From assembly GCF_023283825.1 (NCBI RefSeq), contig NZ_JAKILD010000004.1:124001-188000 (forward strand): 64,000 nucleotides of DNA. Reading direction: 5' to 3'. The notes beneath the pieces were generated by a model. The model saw nothing but the letters and a program-made list of their open reading frames with translations, was not told the DNA's origin and searched no databases. Shown here piece after piece: positions 9,299 through 18,738 of this stretch. Positions within the stretch are counted from its first letter, which is position 1. Each line of letters opens with the position of its first letter. A program made the translations under genes and the position numbers. Origin of the DNA: Shewanella olleyana. Its GTDB lineage: Bacteria; Pseudomonadota; Gammaproteobacteria; Enterobacterales; Shewanellaceae.

Positions 9299-9829
9299 TT
9301 AATCTAATGGTACAACTTTAGCGATGTAAGGCAGGTTACGGTACTGCTCAGCATAGTCGATACCATAACCTACGATGAATTCGTCAGGAATGGTAAAACC
9401 AATAAAGTCGACAGGTACATCAACTTCACGGCGTTCAGGCTTATCTAATAAAGTACACAGCGCTAAGCTTTTTGGCTCACGCAGTAATAGCATATCGCGG
9501 ACTTTATTTAAGGTGTTGCCAGAATCAATTAAATCTTCAACGATCAATACGTCACGATCGGCGATCTCAGATGAAACATCTTTTAAAATCTTCACATCAC
9601 GTGTGCTTGTCATTGCATTGCCATAGCTTGAAACTGACATAAAGTCGATTTCAACATGGCCTTTAATACGGCGACATAAGTCAGCCATAAAAACCACAGA
9701 CCCTTTCAATAAGCCGACCATTAACAAACGCTCGCTGTCTGCGTAATGGGCATTAATCCTTTCAGCTAATATATCCAGTTTTTCGTTGATTTCTTCTGCA
9801 GAAATCATCACTTCGGTTGTGTGTTTCAT
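9299..9829 (-). CDS. hpt: Hypoxanthine phosphoribosyltransferase
   Basis: A full-length 176-residue type I phosphoribosyltransferase. It converts hypoxanthine (and less well guanine) plus PRPP to IMP or GMP in cytosolic purine salvage. The PRPP loop [13 protein letters not shown] is at about residues 94-106, with the flexible-loop SSYG motif before it and the base-contact region [16 protein letters not shown] near the C-terminus. Length and motifs match the E. coli enzyme. It has its own terminator and lies next to ubiX without close coupling. Confidence 0.95.
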   Translation of the reverse strand: MKHTTEVMISAEEINEKLDILAERINAHYADSERLLMVGLLKGSVVFMADLCRRIKGHVEIDFMSVSSYGNAMTSTRDVKILKDVSSEIADRDVLIVEDLIDSGNTLNKVRDMLLLREPKSLALCTLLDKPERREVDVPVDFIGFTIPDEFIVGYGIDYAEQYRNLPYIAKVVPLD

Positions 9830-9868
9830 ATTACTCTCAGTTGTCGTGATTTTCGGGCTTAACTTAAA

Positions 9869-10540
9869 TTAAATAGCGGTGTCGTCGCGAGACTTTTGTG
9901 CAGCATAACCCCAGCGATTTGTCAGCCCATGTTCAATACCCAAATGATCTAGAATTCGGGAAACCATGAAGTTTACCAGATCTTCTATCGATTGGGGATG
10001 GTGATAAAAGCCTGGAGCTGCTGGCATGATGGTTGCGCCGTTACGTGTCAGGCTCAACATATGCTCTAAGTGTATGGCACTAAAAGGAGTTTCTCGCGGA
10101 ACTAAGATTAATTGGCCGCGCTCTTTTATTACCACATCCGCCGCTCTTTCTAACAAATTATTACTCATTCCGGTCGCCACAGCAGCTAAAGTACCCGTTG
10201 AGCAAGGACAAATGACCATTTGCTTTGGCGCAGCGCTACCTGATGCAGGTGGCGAGAACCATTCGTCTTTTCCTAAAACCACTAACTCACCGACAGAAGA
10301 ATCAGTCATCTCAAAATGGTTCAATAACTGCTCATGGGCTTTTTCTGGATTGGCACTAAGCTGTAAGCCTTCTTCGGTGGCCAGCACGACTCGCGCCGCA
10401 CTCGATATCATCAAAAACACCTGATAATCAGCGGCTAATAAACACTTTAATAGTGTTAATCCATAAGGCGCACCTGAAGCGCCAGTCCATGCAAGACTGA
10501 TCGCTTTAGCTCTTTTGTTGTACTGGGTTGTGTTACTCAT
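9869..10540 (-). CDS. ubiX: UbiX-type flavin prenyltransferase
   Basis: A 223-residue flavoprotein. UbiX joins dimethylallyl phosphate to FMN to make the prenylated flavin cofactor used by the UbiD decarboxylase in ubiquinone synthesis. The GASGAPYG phosphate/FMN-binding motif is at about residues 20-27. [20 protein letters not shown] and the VPRETPFS region are intact. It is slightly longer than many homologues because of a short N-terminal extension. It sits 88 bp downstream of mpl in the same direction and may share its transcript. Confidence 0.93.
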   Translation of the reverse strand: MSNTTQYNKRAKAISLAWTGASGAPYGLTLLKCLLAADYQVFLMISSAARVVLATEEGLQLSANPEKAHEQLLNHFEMTDSSVGELVVLGKDEWFSPPASGSAAPKQMVICPCSTGTLAAVATGMSNNLLERAADVVIKERGQLILVPRETPFSAIHLEHMLSLTRNGATIMPAAPGFYHHPQSIEDLVNFMVSRILDHLGIEHGLTNRWGYAAQKSRDDTAI

Positions 10541-10628
10541 AAACTCTCTAAATACAGCTAACGGTTTTAGTTAACCTTAATACGTTCAAAATACTGTTGT
10601 CGGTGCAATTTTAACAAAAATAGCATGA

Positions 10629-12041
10629 CTATTTTAGTGCACTCATTAGCTTTGGATGAATACCATTAAAGCCACCATTACTCATAATGACGATGGTATC
10701 ACCCGCGCTCGCCTCGGCACTGACTAAAGCGATAATCTCATTAATGTCAGTCGATACTGTCACCGGTAAGCTCGCACTCGCCATATTGGTTTTAATATCC
10801 CAACCGATATTGTCAGCTTGGTACAAAAATGCGCAATCCGCTAATGTCATTGATGCTGCAAGCGTATCTTTATGGACACCACTTTTCATGGTGTTTGAGC
10901 GTGGCTCTAACACCACAATCAATTTACCTGTCGCTTGTTCGCCTGCGCCCACTTTTGCACGTAAGCCTTGCAAGGTGGTTTCAATCGCTGTTGGGTGGTG
11001 AGCAAAATCATCATAAACCGCAATGTCATTCACAGTGCCCAGCAGTTCTAAACGGCGCTTGGGCGGAGCAAATTTAGTTAACGCTTCAATAGCCAGTGCT
11101 GGCGCAACACCCACATGACGCGCTGCAGCTATTGCCATAACCGCATTTTCGATATTATGCTGACCAATTAAGTCCCAATTTAAAATGCCTTGAGACTCGC
11201 CATTAAACATCACTTCAAATTCATGGCCGTCAGCCGCTATAGAGTTCGCGTACCAACCTTCTTGGCTGCTATTTTGACTACTATTTTGACTACTAGCAGT
11301 CGCGTGGAACAGCTCTTGCTCGCTCCAACATCCAAGCTCAATCACTTCTTTTACTGCGTTATTTTCAGCAGGCCAAATCACTTTTCCTTCACCCGGCACA
11401 GTGCGAATGACATGGTTAAATTGCTTTTGAATTGCCGCTAAATCGGCAAAGATATCGGCATGGTCAAACTCAAGATTATTAATGACTAAGGTGCGTGGGC
11501 GGTAATGGACAAACTTAGAACGTTTATCGAAAAAGGCACTGTCATATTCATCGGCTTCAACCACGAAAAAAGGCGAGTTACCTAATCGAGCTGATACACC
11601 AAAGTTTTGTGGCACGCCGCCAATTAAAAAACCAGGCTCGTAACCACAATCTTCTAATACCCAAGCCAACATGCTTGAAGTCGAGGTTTTTCCATGGGTA
11701 CCAGAAACGGCAAGCACCCAACGTTCAGGCAAGATATATTCTGATAAAAACTGCGGGCCTGAAGTGTATTTAATACCGCGATTAAGCACCGCCTCAACAC
11801 AAGGGTTACCTCGGCTCATTGCATTGCCAATCACCACGATATCAGGCTGGTTCTCATCTTCTTTACCTAATTGGCTTGGATCAAACCCTTGGATAAGTTC
11901 AATACCTTGCTCTTCAAGCTGAGTGCTCATTGGCGGGTAAACATTGGCGTCACTGCCAGTGACTTTGTGTCCCATCGCACGGGCTAATAATGCGAGGCCG
12001 CCCATAAAAGTGCCACAGATCCCAAGAATATGTACGTGCAT
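10629..12041 (-). CDS. mpl: UDP-N-acetylmuramate:L-Ala-gamma-D-Glu-meso-DAP ligase
   Basis: A Mur ligase of 470 residues that recycles the released murein tripeptide by ligating it to UDP-MurNAc with ATP. It has the N-terminal Rossmann motif (ILGICGTFMGG), the ATP loop (VSGTHGKTSTSS), the central DEYDSAFFDKRSKF segment and the C-terminal DDFAHHPTAI motif that is diagnostic for Mpl/MurC-like enzymes. A small low-complexity insertion (repeated SQNS units near residue 250) comes from a 12-bp tandem duplication around 11271-11300 and probably forms a surface loop. Confidence 0.95.
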   Translation of the reverse strand: MHVHILGICGTFMGGLALLARAMGHKVTGSDANVYPPMSTQLEEQGIELIQGFDPSQLGKEDENQPDIVVIGNAMSRGNPCVEAVLNRGIKYTSGPQFLSEYILPERWVLAVSGTHGKTSTSSMLAWVLEDCGYEPGFLIGGVPQNFGVSARLGNSPFFVVEADEYDSAFFDKRSKFVHYRPRTLVINNLEFDHADIFADLAAIQKQFNHVIRTVPGEGKVIWPAENNAVKEVIELGCWSEQELFHATASSQNSSQNSSQEGWYANSIAADGHEFEVMFNGESQGILNWDLIGQHNIENAVMAIAAARHVGVAPALAIEALTKFAPPKRRLELLGTVNDIAVYDDFAHHPTAIETTLQGLRAKVGAGEQATGKLIVVLEPRSNTMKSGVHKDTLAASMTLADCAFLYQADNIGWDIKTNMASASLPVTVSTDINEIIALVSAEASAGDTIVIMSNGGFNGIHPKLMSALK

Positions 12042-12260
12042 GCAATTGCTCTATTGAGAATGATTTGTGGCTTATTCTAAAGCATTGGGGCAAAGATTGT
12101 CAGGTCACAATAACAAGCTTTAATGTTTACCATTGAGGGGGAAATTAGTCGATGTAATTAAACAGGCATCAACATGCTTGGTTAATTTCAATTTATCAGT
12201 CCATCAGTGATTATACTCAGGACAATTTCACTCTATAAAAAATAGTGCGGCTATTTAGCG

Positions 12261-12563
12261 CTAAAAGATAATAAAAAACAGCCCAATACTGAGCACAGTA
12301 GCGAGTAAGGTATTGCGGGTAAAATACGCTAATAAAGTGGCGACAACGCCGCACACTAAATAGCTATTATTAAAGCTAATATCTAAATGACCTTCGGGAG
12401 CGAATACAATTGGTGCCAAAATAGCGGTTAATACTGCTGGCGCTGAATAACTTAAAAATGTCAGGGTTTTATCGCTAAGTTTAAGCGGCAACTTAGGCTC
12501 TAATAAAAGATATCGGCTGACAAACACCAGCGTCGCCATCGACAAGATAATTATCCAAGTCAT
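12261..12563 (-). CDS. azlD: AzlD-type branched-chain amino-acid exporter small subunit
   Basis: A 100-residue protein made almost entirely of three or four hydrophobic helices, of the AzlD family. It overlaps the AzlC gene by four bases (ATGA), as is usual for this two-part exporter. The pair is known to expel branched-chain amino acids or analogues from the cytoplasm; the exact substrate here is inferred from family. Confidence 0.88.
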   Translation of the reverse strand: MTWIIILSMATLVFVSRYLLLEPKLPLKLSDKTLTFLSYSAPAVLTAILAPIVFAPEGHLDISFNNSYLVCGVVATLLAYFTRNTLLATVLSIGLFFIIF

Positions 12564-13351
12564 GAGTTATCCTCCGAAGGTAACTCTCGAGCAAGCTGGC
12601 GACCTTCACCTGTTAATCTGGCATAAACCACCCCTGCAACCATGCCTGATATGGAAGCAATTAACAGCCCTGCCTGAATAGAAAATATGGCGCAGATGAC
12701 AGCTAGGGTTAGCGACACTAATACACACACCAAAATCGACGGCTTTTTTACCGTAGGCACGACCAATGCAATAAAAGTTGCGGCAATGGCAAAATCTAAT
12801 CCAAGCTCATTGAGATTGTCGATTGATTGCCCTGCTATAATGCCCATAAAGGTTGCCATATTCCAGCCAAGATAAAATGTCAGCCCACCGCCGAGCGCAT
12901 ACCAGCGGTCAAACTTATGCTGCTTTTGCTTAGCTGCGTTATTGTTACTGTTATTGTGGCTGTGATTAGCAATAGCAAATAACTCATCAGTCAGTAAAAA
13001 GCCTAACCCTAAACGCCATTTAAGTGGCAAGGGGCTAATATGACTACGCATCGCCATGGCATACAGTAAATGACGTGAAGTGATTAATAAGGTGGTGATT
13101 AAAATGCTGCCAAGACCTACTCCGGCTTTAATCATCCCAAGTGCGACTAATTGCGCACTACCTGCAAAAATGATCGCTGACATAGCTTGGCTTTGCACCG
13201 CTGTCAGTCCTGCTTCTAAAGCCAATGACCCCGCTAATATTCCCCAAGGAATAACTGCTATGGTTAATGGCATCACAGCTAATAGTCCTTTCAGAAAAGA
13301 GCGGCTTTTAAGCCTAGATGTGCGCTGGTCCACTATGTTATTTTCAAGCAT
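12560..13351 (-). CDS. azlC: AzlC-type branched-chain amino-acid exporter large subunit
   Basis: A 263-residue membrane protein of the AzlC family. Early motifs are PWGILAG and FAGSAQLVALG, and the SRHLLYAMAM segment contains the conserved arginine-histidine. A histidine/asparagine-rich loop (about residue 131-145) separates the middle helices. It works with the AzlD protein encoded by the overlapping next gene. The ATG has GGAAG eight bases upstream. Confidence 0.9.
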   Translation of the reverse strand: MLENNIVDQRTSRLKSRSFLKGLLAVMPLTIAVIPWGILAGSLALEAGLTAVQSQAMSAIIFAGSAQLVALGMIKAGVGLGSILITTLLITSRHLLYAMAMRSHISPLPLKWRLGLGFLLTDELFAIANHSHNNSNNNAAKQKQHKFDRWYALGGGLTFYLGWNMATFMGIIAGQSIDNLNELGLDFAIAATFIALVVPTVKKPSILVCVLVSLTLAVICAIFSIQAGLLIASISGMVAGVVYARLTGEGRQLARELPSEDNS

Positions 13352-13516
13352 TTTTCAGCGCTTCCTTGAAAGAGAGGTGGCAAGTTTTCGTGAAAATTCC
13401 ATCCTTGTTGTCCAAATCATCAACAAGAAGATTAAACTAATACCGCAAAGCATCTATTTGATGCTTTAGCAGGTTAGCATTACCTTTCAAGTGTCACATA
13501 AATATTTACATCAATA

Positions 13517-14338
13517 TTAGGCTTTCTTTGCCAGCATCTCAGTCAATTGATCTATCTTAGCATTAAGCTGTTTAATATCTTCAGCTGTGGCTACTTGAGG
13601 ATGAGTTTCACCATCATCTTCACTTTGCTCTTCACGCATTATTTTGGTTTCTTCGCCCATCACATCAAGCACGGCACCGACCATCATGTTGAGAAATACA
13701 AAGGTGGTTAAGAAGATAAAACTTAAATAATACAGCCAGCTTAATGGATACACTTCCATCGTTTCGTACATGATAGACGTCCAAGATTCGAACGTAGAGA
13801 TACGGAACAGTGTCAGCATTGCGATGGATACATCGCCCCATAAAAAGTCATTCACATTAGCAAAGAACATGCTGCCGATGGCGCCGTATATATAGAAAAT
13901 AACGAACATTAACAGGGCAATATAACCCATTCTTGGGATAGCTTTAAGCAATGCGTTAATCAGCATTCTTAGCTCAGGTACCATAGACACTAATCTGAGT
14001 ACGCGGAAAATACGTAATAGTCTTGCCAGCAAAATGGTCGAGCCACCCAGCGGCACTAAGCTGCCAATCACGATAATGGTATCGAAAATATTCCAACCTT
14101 TAGAGAAAAACGATTTAGTGTTATCACTGGCCATATAGCGAATGATGAGCTCTATCAGGAAGAAAGCTGTAATGGCGATATCCAATACATATAAGCTGTT
14201 TTCAAGCAGTGGGGGTAATTGATAAGTGTGCGCACCAATCGACAAGGCCGATACGATAATCACAAAGATAACAAACCCTTGGAATGTTTTACTTTGGTCA
14301 ACTTTTTTAAGTGTATTGAGAACGGCTGAGGCTTGCAT
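13517..14338 (-). CDS. Bacterial voltage-gated sodium channel (NaChBac/NavSp family)
   Basis: A single-domain six-helix ion channel that should assemble as a tetramer in the inner membrane. The S4 helix carries four arginines every third residue (RLLRIFRVLR). The pore helix and filter read TFESWTS, against TLESW in the best-known channels. S6 ends in NMMVGAVLDVM, and a C-terminal heptad coiled coil (IKQLNAKIDQL) gives the tetramerisation tail. A TTG 33 bases upstream could be the start, but the ATG at 14338 follows AGGAG at a somewhat long distance of 13 bases. Either start keeps all helices. Channels of this family, including one from Shewanella putrefaciens, conduct sodium. Confidence 0.9.
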   Translation of the reverse strand: MQASAVLNTLKKVDQSKTFQGFVIFVIIVSALSIGAHTYQLPPLLENSLYVLDIAITAFFLIELIIRYMASDNTKSFFSKGWNIFDTIIVIGSLVPLGGSTILLARLLRIFRVLRLVSMVPELRMLINALLKAIPRMGYIALLMFVIFYIYGAIGSMFFANVNDFLWGDVSIAMLTLFRISTFESWTSIMYETMEVYPLSWLYYLSFIFLTTFVFLNMMVGAVLDVMGEETKIMREEQSEDDGETHPQVATAEDIKQLNAKIDQLTEMLAKKA

Positions 14339-14820
14339 ACTGGCTTTTGGGCTCCTAAAAATACCCCTCAATTTTGAGGATGGACGAGACTACTTAACCA
14401 AGATTAAAATAGTCTTAAATATGATTCAAAAGCCTTAGCTTATATCACATTCAATTTAAAAGGCGCTAATATACAAGTTCGTTATTGTTTAGGCTAATTA
14501 ACTAAAATTAAAGTTTTCATTCAATATGATATATCGGTGCCTTGTTGCTAATGATGTTACTAAAATAAATTAACAAGCCACCTGACAATACTTTAAAAGT
14601 TCACATCAAATGACCAGCTAAAAACACCATTTAACCTATACTTTTCCGTTCAGCCAACCACCATCATTCCCTGTCTTATACAAGTTGAAGAATCAAGATC
14701 GATACCAATATGAGGCTCTTGCTCCTGCCTTTGTGATTTATCTTTTAAAAAGTCTTGTAAGTTAACTAAATACAGAAGAATCAACACGGTCATTTGAGTT
14801 ATTCATACTCGCTACGCTAG

Positions 14821-14888
14821 TGCTTGTATTAGATACTCGTGCTTGTATTAGATACTCGTGCTTGAAGTTATACTCGCGCTTGAAATCG
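14821..14888. repeat. Short tandem repeat, period 18-19 bp
   Basis: TGCTTGTATTAGATACTCG occurs exactly twice in tandem (14821, 14840). A third diverged copy (14859-14876) and a partial fourth follow. It lies in a gene-free stretch of about 870 bp between the sodium channel and the CoA-transferase. Confidence 0.8.
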
Positions 14889-15083
14889 CCGTTTCACCAG
14901 GCCCTAAAATCATTTCTCAGAGAGTAGTTTGACTTGTTTGTATATTCTCGGCCTCAATCTCTGCGCCTACAACCATTAACCCCTGCACTCAAATCAACAA
15001 GTTTCAACAGCCCCCCTCCTTTCGTTGAGGGGAAGAATTGTTAATTACATCATATAAAAGACATTTGACTTGAGGTGTTATGT
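14889..15083. other. Remainder of the long intergenic region before the acyl-CoA locus
   Basis: With 14372-14820 this forms the leader of the divergent pair. It contains only a small GC-rich hairpin (CCCCTC 15013-15018 with GAGGGG 15027-15032). No open frame with coding character was seen. Confidence 0.5.
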
Positions 15084-15104
15084 ATTTGGCATGAAATGCC
15101 AAAT
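15084..15104. promoter_or_regulatory. Candidate operator upstream of the CoA-transferase gene
   Basis: A perfect 9-bp inverted repeat (ATTTGGCAT-3-ATGCCAAAT) lies about 140 bp before the start codon. A second short palindrome, TGTACATTTGTACA, is at 15191-15204. Either could bind a regulator such as the AraC protein encoded at the end of the locus. This is inference from symmetry alone. Confidence 0.35.
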
Positions 15105-15246
15105 AACGCTGACCTCTTTGGCATACATTAATAGGCCAGAAAAGGAGCTACTTCTGAATCTGCATCCTCTACTTGTCCATATTTTTAGGATGTACATTTG
15201 TACAAAGGAATTCAAAATAAATTTATATTTATTCATAGAGGTTTTT

Positions 15247-16554
15247 ATGGCACTTTGGCAACAGAACTACGAAAGTAAGTTAATTTCACTGGCCGATTCA
15301 ACAAAGCTAATCAAGTCCGAAGATATTGTATGGGCTGGCGGTTTATTAGGCTCTCCAATTTTATTTTTACTTGAATTAGAAAAACGTGCAGCAGAAATTG
15401 AAAACTGCACATTATATACCGGCCTGCTTACTCACCCATATGGCTTTTTAAAACCTGAATTCCGCAGTAGTTTCAAGCATATGAGCCTTTTTATGGGGCC
15501 ACTTGAACGAAAAATACAAAAAACAGGTAACGTTGAAACGATCAATTTCCACTTTTCTCACTTCCCTCAACTATTTAACAAGATCAAACCCAATGTCATG
15601 GCCGTTGAAATGACACCTCCTAACGAAGATGGTTTTATGAGTATGGGCGCATGTGGTGGTGTCGGTAATGCAGAAGCAATGAAATATGCAGACACCATTA
15701 TCGCTGTGATTAATAAGCAACAACCCTTTATTGGTGGTGATGAGAACTTAGTGCACATAGACCAAGTGACTCACATAACTGAAGGTCATCATCCTGTAGC
15801 TGGCCCTAAAGGTAGCGAGCCATCAGAATTAGAAAAAACCATCGCATCGCACGTTGTCCCATATGTAAAAGATGGCATGACGATTCAAATAGGCATTGGC
15901 ACAATTTCTAACGCAATGGGAATGGCATTAAAAGGTCACCAAGACCTTGGCATTCACACTGAGATGTTTACCGAATCTATGATGGAGTTGTGTAAAGCTG
16001 GCGCAGTTAGCGGCAATAAGAAAAATTATAAACCCAATCGAATTGTGACTGCGTTTACTGCAGGTTCACAAGAGTTAATCGATTACGTTAATGGCAATCC
16101 TGAAATTGAAATGGGAAATGTATCGACCGTTGTCAATCCATACGAGATTGCTAAAAACGATAACTTTGTTTCACTCAATACCTGCATCATGACCGATTTA
16201 ACCGGTCAAGTGGCTTCTGAAGGTGTTGGCTTTAATCAAATTTCTGGTTCAGGTGGACAAGTCGACTTTATCCGCGGAGCTCAAATGTCAAACGGCGGTA
16301 TCAGTATTCTTTGTCTTGCCTCAACACATAAAGGTAAAGACGGTATTGAGTCAACTATCCGCGTTGCACTGCCTGCTGGGACCCCCGTTACCACACCTCG
16401 TAATGATGTTCAGATTATTGCAACAGAATTTGGTAGCGCAGATCTTCGTGGCCTTTCAGTTCCACAACGCGTTGAAGCGTTAATTGAAATCGCCCATCCA
16501 GACTTTCGTGATGCACTGCGTGACGAAGCGTTTTCTGCTGGCCTTTGCAAGTAA
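15247..16554 (+). CDS. Class I CoA-transferase (4-hydroxybutyrate CoA-transferase / acetyl-CoA hydrolase family)
   Basis: A 435-residue cytosolic enzyme predicted to move CoA from acetyl-CoA (or another acyl-CoA) to a free carboxylic acid. The two-domain family pattern is present: a GGVGN loop near residue 140, the oxyanion segment IGIGTISNA (about 215-223), GIHTEM with the probable catalytic Glu239, and the late GSGGQVDF motif. Glu239 aligns closely with Glu238 of clostridial 4-hydroxybutyrate CoA-transferase. An upstream in-frame extension to 15070 lacks family sequence. The ATG at 15247 has GAGG upstream and matches the family N-terminus. It is the first gene of a set followed by FadB- and FadA-like genes, so it probably activates the substrate for beta-oxidation without ATP. 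Confidence 0.88.
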   Translation: MALWQQNYESKLISLADSTKLIKSEDIVWAGGLLGSPILFLLELEKRAAEIENCTLYTGLLTHPYGFLKPEFRSSFKHMSLFMGPLERKIQKTGNVETINFHFSHFPQLFNKIKPNVMAVEMTPPNEDGFMSMGACGGVGNAEAMKYADTIIAVINKQQPFIGGDENLVHIDQVTHITEGHHPVAGPKGSEPSELEKTIASHVVPYVKDGMTIQIGIGTISNAMGMALKGHQDLGIHTEMFTESMMELCKAGAVSGNKKNYKPNRIVTAFTAGSQELIDYVNGNPEIEMGNVSTVVNPYEIAKNDNFVSLNTCIMTDLTGQVASEGVGFNQISGSGGQVDFIRGAQMSNGGISILCLASTHKGKDGIESTIRVALPAGTPVTTPRNDVQIIATEFGSADLRGLSVPQRVEALIEIAHPDFRDALRDEAFSAGLCK

Positions 16555-16581
16555 CCTGACCGATTTAACGAGGATAATTTT

Positions 16582-18726
16582 ATGTACCAAGGACAAAGTT
16601 TTCAAGTTGTCTCACGCGGTCAGTTTGCTGAACTGATTTTCGATGACCAAAATGATGCAGTAAACACACTCCGTAAGTCTGCAGTAGAAGACTTACAAGC
16701 CGCTATTGCGGTATTAAGCCAGTCTGATGCTAAAGGTTTAATCATTCGCTCAGGTAAAGGCTTATTCAGCGCAGGCGCAGATGTAAAAGCATTTCGAGCA
16801 TTATTCGCTGACGGTGAGGTTGCTATTAGTGGGTACCTTGAGTGGGTTCATTCGGTTTATAACAGCCTTGAAGATCTGGCTATGCCAAAAGTCGCTATCA
16901 TAAATGGTGTCGCGGCAGGTGGTGGGGTTGAGCTGTCTATGCTTGCTGAGTACCGTATAGCAACGGCTGACGTAAAAATAAGTCTACCAGAAGTCAAACT
17001 AGGCATCATGCCAGGTTGGGGCGGAATGACCCGCCTTCCAAGAATTATTGGTTTAGACACGTCTCTACAGTGGCTCACGACAGGTAAAAATTTTCGTGCA
17101 GACAAAGCACTTGAACACCATTTTGTCGATGGCGTCATTGATGCAAAAGCGGATCCAATTGCTGAAGCAGAAGCTGTACTTGTCTCTTGTATCGAAGGAG
17201 ACTTTGACTGGGCTGCACGTCAAACAGAGAAAAAATCTGCACTTGGACTGAGTCAGTTCGAACTGAGTATGTCTATCAATGTCGCACGTGGCATGGTAGC
17301 GAAAGTGGCAGGTAAGCATTATCCAGCGCCTAGCATTATGCTAGATACGATTGAGAAAGCAGCATATTGCTGCCGTGAAGACGCGTTGAGCATTGAGCGT
17401 GCTGGTATTGTTAAGTGTGTCCAAAGCGGTGTGGCTGATGCTCTTGTGTCAGTGTTTATCAGTGACATGACTGTAAAAGCGAAAACCAAGAAGTTAGCTA
17501 AAGCAGCTGAAGCAACAAAAGAACTTGGGGTTATTGGCGCAGGCATTATGGGTGGTGGTATTGCATATGTCACTGCAGATAAAGGCATGGATGTTGTAAT
17601 GAAAGACATCAATAAAGCCGGTATCAATCTTGGTTTATCAGAAGCCAATAAATTACTGGTTAAACAAGTTGCCAAAGGCCGAAAAACACCACTTGCGATG
17701 GGTGAAACGTTGAATCGTATTCAACCGACCCTTCACAACAATGCACTTGAAAGCTGCGATTTGATTATTGAAGCTGTGGTTGAAAACCCAGTCATCAAAC
17801 AAAAAGTACTGTCTGAACTTGAAAGTGTGGCTCCTAATGCCGTGATTGCATCAAACACTTCAACATTAATGATTACAGGATTAGCCAAGGCCATGCAAAA
17901 GCCTGAAAATTTCTGTGGCATTCATTTCTTCAACCCAGTGCCAAACATGCCACTGGTTGAAGTCATTCGTGGTGAAAATACCAGTGAAGAAACAATCACT
18001 AAAGCCGTAAAATATGTCGAGCAACTGGGTAAAACACCGATTGTCGTTAACGATTGTGCAGGTTTTCTTGTCAATCGCTGCCTGACGCCTTACTTTCTCG
18101 CCTTTAACAAGTTAATTGTTGATGGTGGCAATATCCCTGCGATTGATAAAGTCATGAGTAAAGGTTTTGGATGGCCTATGGGGCCTGCACACCTTCTTGA
18201 TGTGATTGGTTTAGATACAGCAGCACATTGTATTGACGTCATGGACGAAGCATTTCCAGGACGTATGTCTAAGCCTGAAATCAATGTTATTCAGCGTTTT
18301 GTTGATAACAAGTTCTTGGGGCAAAAAAATGCTCAAGGTTTCTATGCACATACGCCAGACCGTCGCGGACGTATCAAGCCAAGTGCATCAGAAGAATCTA
18401 ACGCACTGATCAACTCATTATGTTCAAGCAACAATGAAGATTTTGATGCTGAAACCATTACATTGCGCATGATGCTTCCGATGATGTTTGAGGCGATTCG
18501 ATGCCTTGATGAAGGGGTTATTGCATCTGCAGAAGAAGCTGATATCGCCATGATTTATGGTACGGGCTTCCCACCTTTCCGTGGTGGTTTATTCTATTAC
18601 ATGGATAAATTGGGCTTAGATAAGCTCATGGCTGCAGCGGATCAATTCAGCCACCTAGGTGAGCTTTATCAAGCACCTAAAGGCCTCATTGAGCGCGCTA
18701 ATAACAACCAGAAATTTTACGTTTAA
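16582..18726 (+). CDS. FadB/FadJ-like enoyl-CoA hydratase / 3-hydroxyacyl-CoA dehydrogenase
   Basis: A 714-residue bifunctional beta-oxidation enzyme. The N-terminal crotonase domain has both catalytic glutamates (E117 in GGGVE, E137 in LPEVKLG). The second half begins with an NAD-binding Rossmann motif (GVIGAGIMGGGIA, about residue 313) and has the dehydrogenase signature HFFNPVPNMPLVEV and NDCAGFLVNR. It hydrates trans-2-enoyl-CoA and oxidises the 3-hydroxy product. It starts 27 bp after the CoA-transferase and is followed 12 bp later by the thiolase gene, as in fadBA operons. It is probably a paralogue dedicated to this pathway rather than the main FadB, because a CoA-transferase and a reductase accompany it. 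Confidence 0.92.
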   Translation: MYQGQSFQVVSRGQFAELIFDDQNDAVNTLRKSAVEDLQAAIAVLSQSDAKGLIIRSGKGLFSAGADVKAFRALFADGEVAISGYLEWVHSVYNSLEDLAMPKVAIINGVAAGGGVELSMLAEYRIATADVKISLPEVKLGIMPGWGGMTRLPRIIGLDTSLQWLTTGKNFRADKALEHHFVDGVIDAKADPIAEAEAVLVSCIEGDFDWAARQTEKKSALGLSQFELSMSINVARGMVAKVAGKHYPAPSIMLDTIEKAAYCCREDALSIERAGIVKCVQSGVADALVSVFISDMTVKAKTKKLAKAAEATKELGVIGAGIMGGGIAYVTADKGMDVVMKDINKAGINLGLSEANKLLVKQVAKGRKTPLAMGETLNRIQPTLHNNALESCDLIIEAVVENPVIKQKVLSELESVAPNAVIASNTSTLMITGLAKAMQKPENFCGIHFFNPVPNMPLVEVIRGENTSEETITKAVKYVEQLGKTPIVVNDCAGFLVNRCLTPYFLAFNKLIVDGGNIPAIDKVMSKGFGWPMGPAHLLDVIGLDTAAHCIDVMDEAFPGRMSKPEINVIQRFVDNKFLGQKNAQGFYAHTPDRRGRIKPSASEESNALINSLCSSNNEDFDAETITLRMMLPMMFEAIRCLDEGVIASAEEADIAMIYGTGFPPFRGGLFYYMDKLGLDKLMAAADQFSHLGELYQAPKGLIERANNNQKFYV

Positions 18727-18738
18727 TCCGGGGAAATA

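Noticed and set aside
15070..15246. Upstream extension of the CoA-transferase frame
   Set aside because: The extra 59 residues do not resemble the family, cross a candidate operator, and a proper ribosome site precedes the ATG at 15247.
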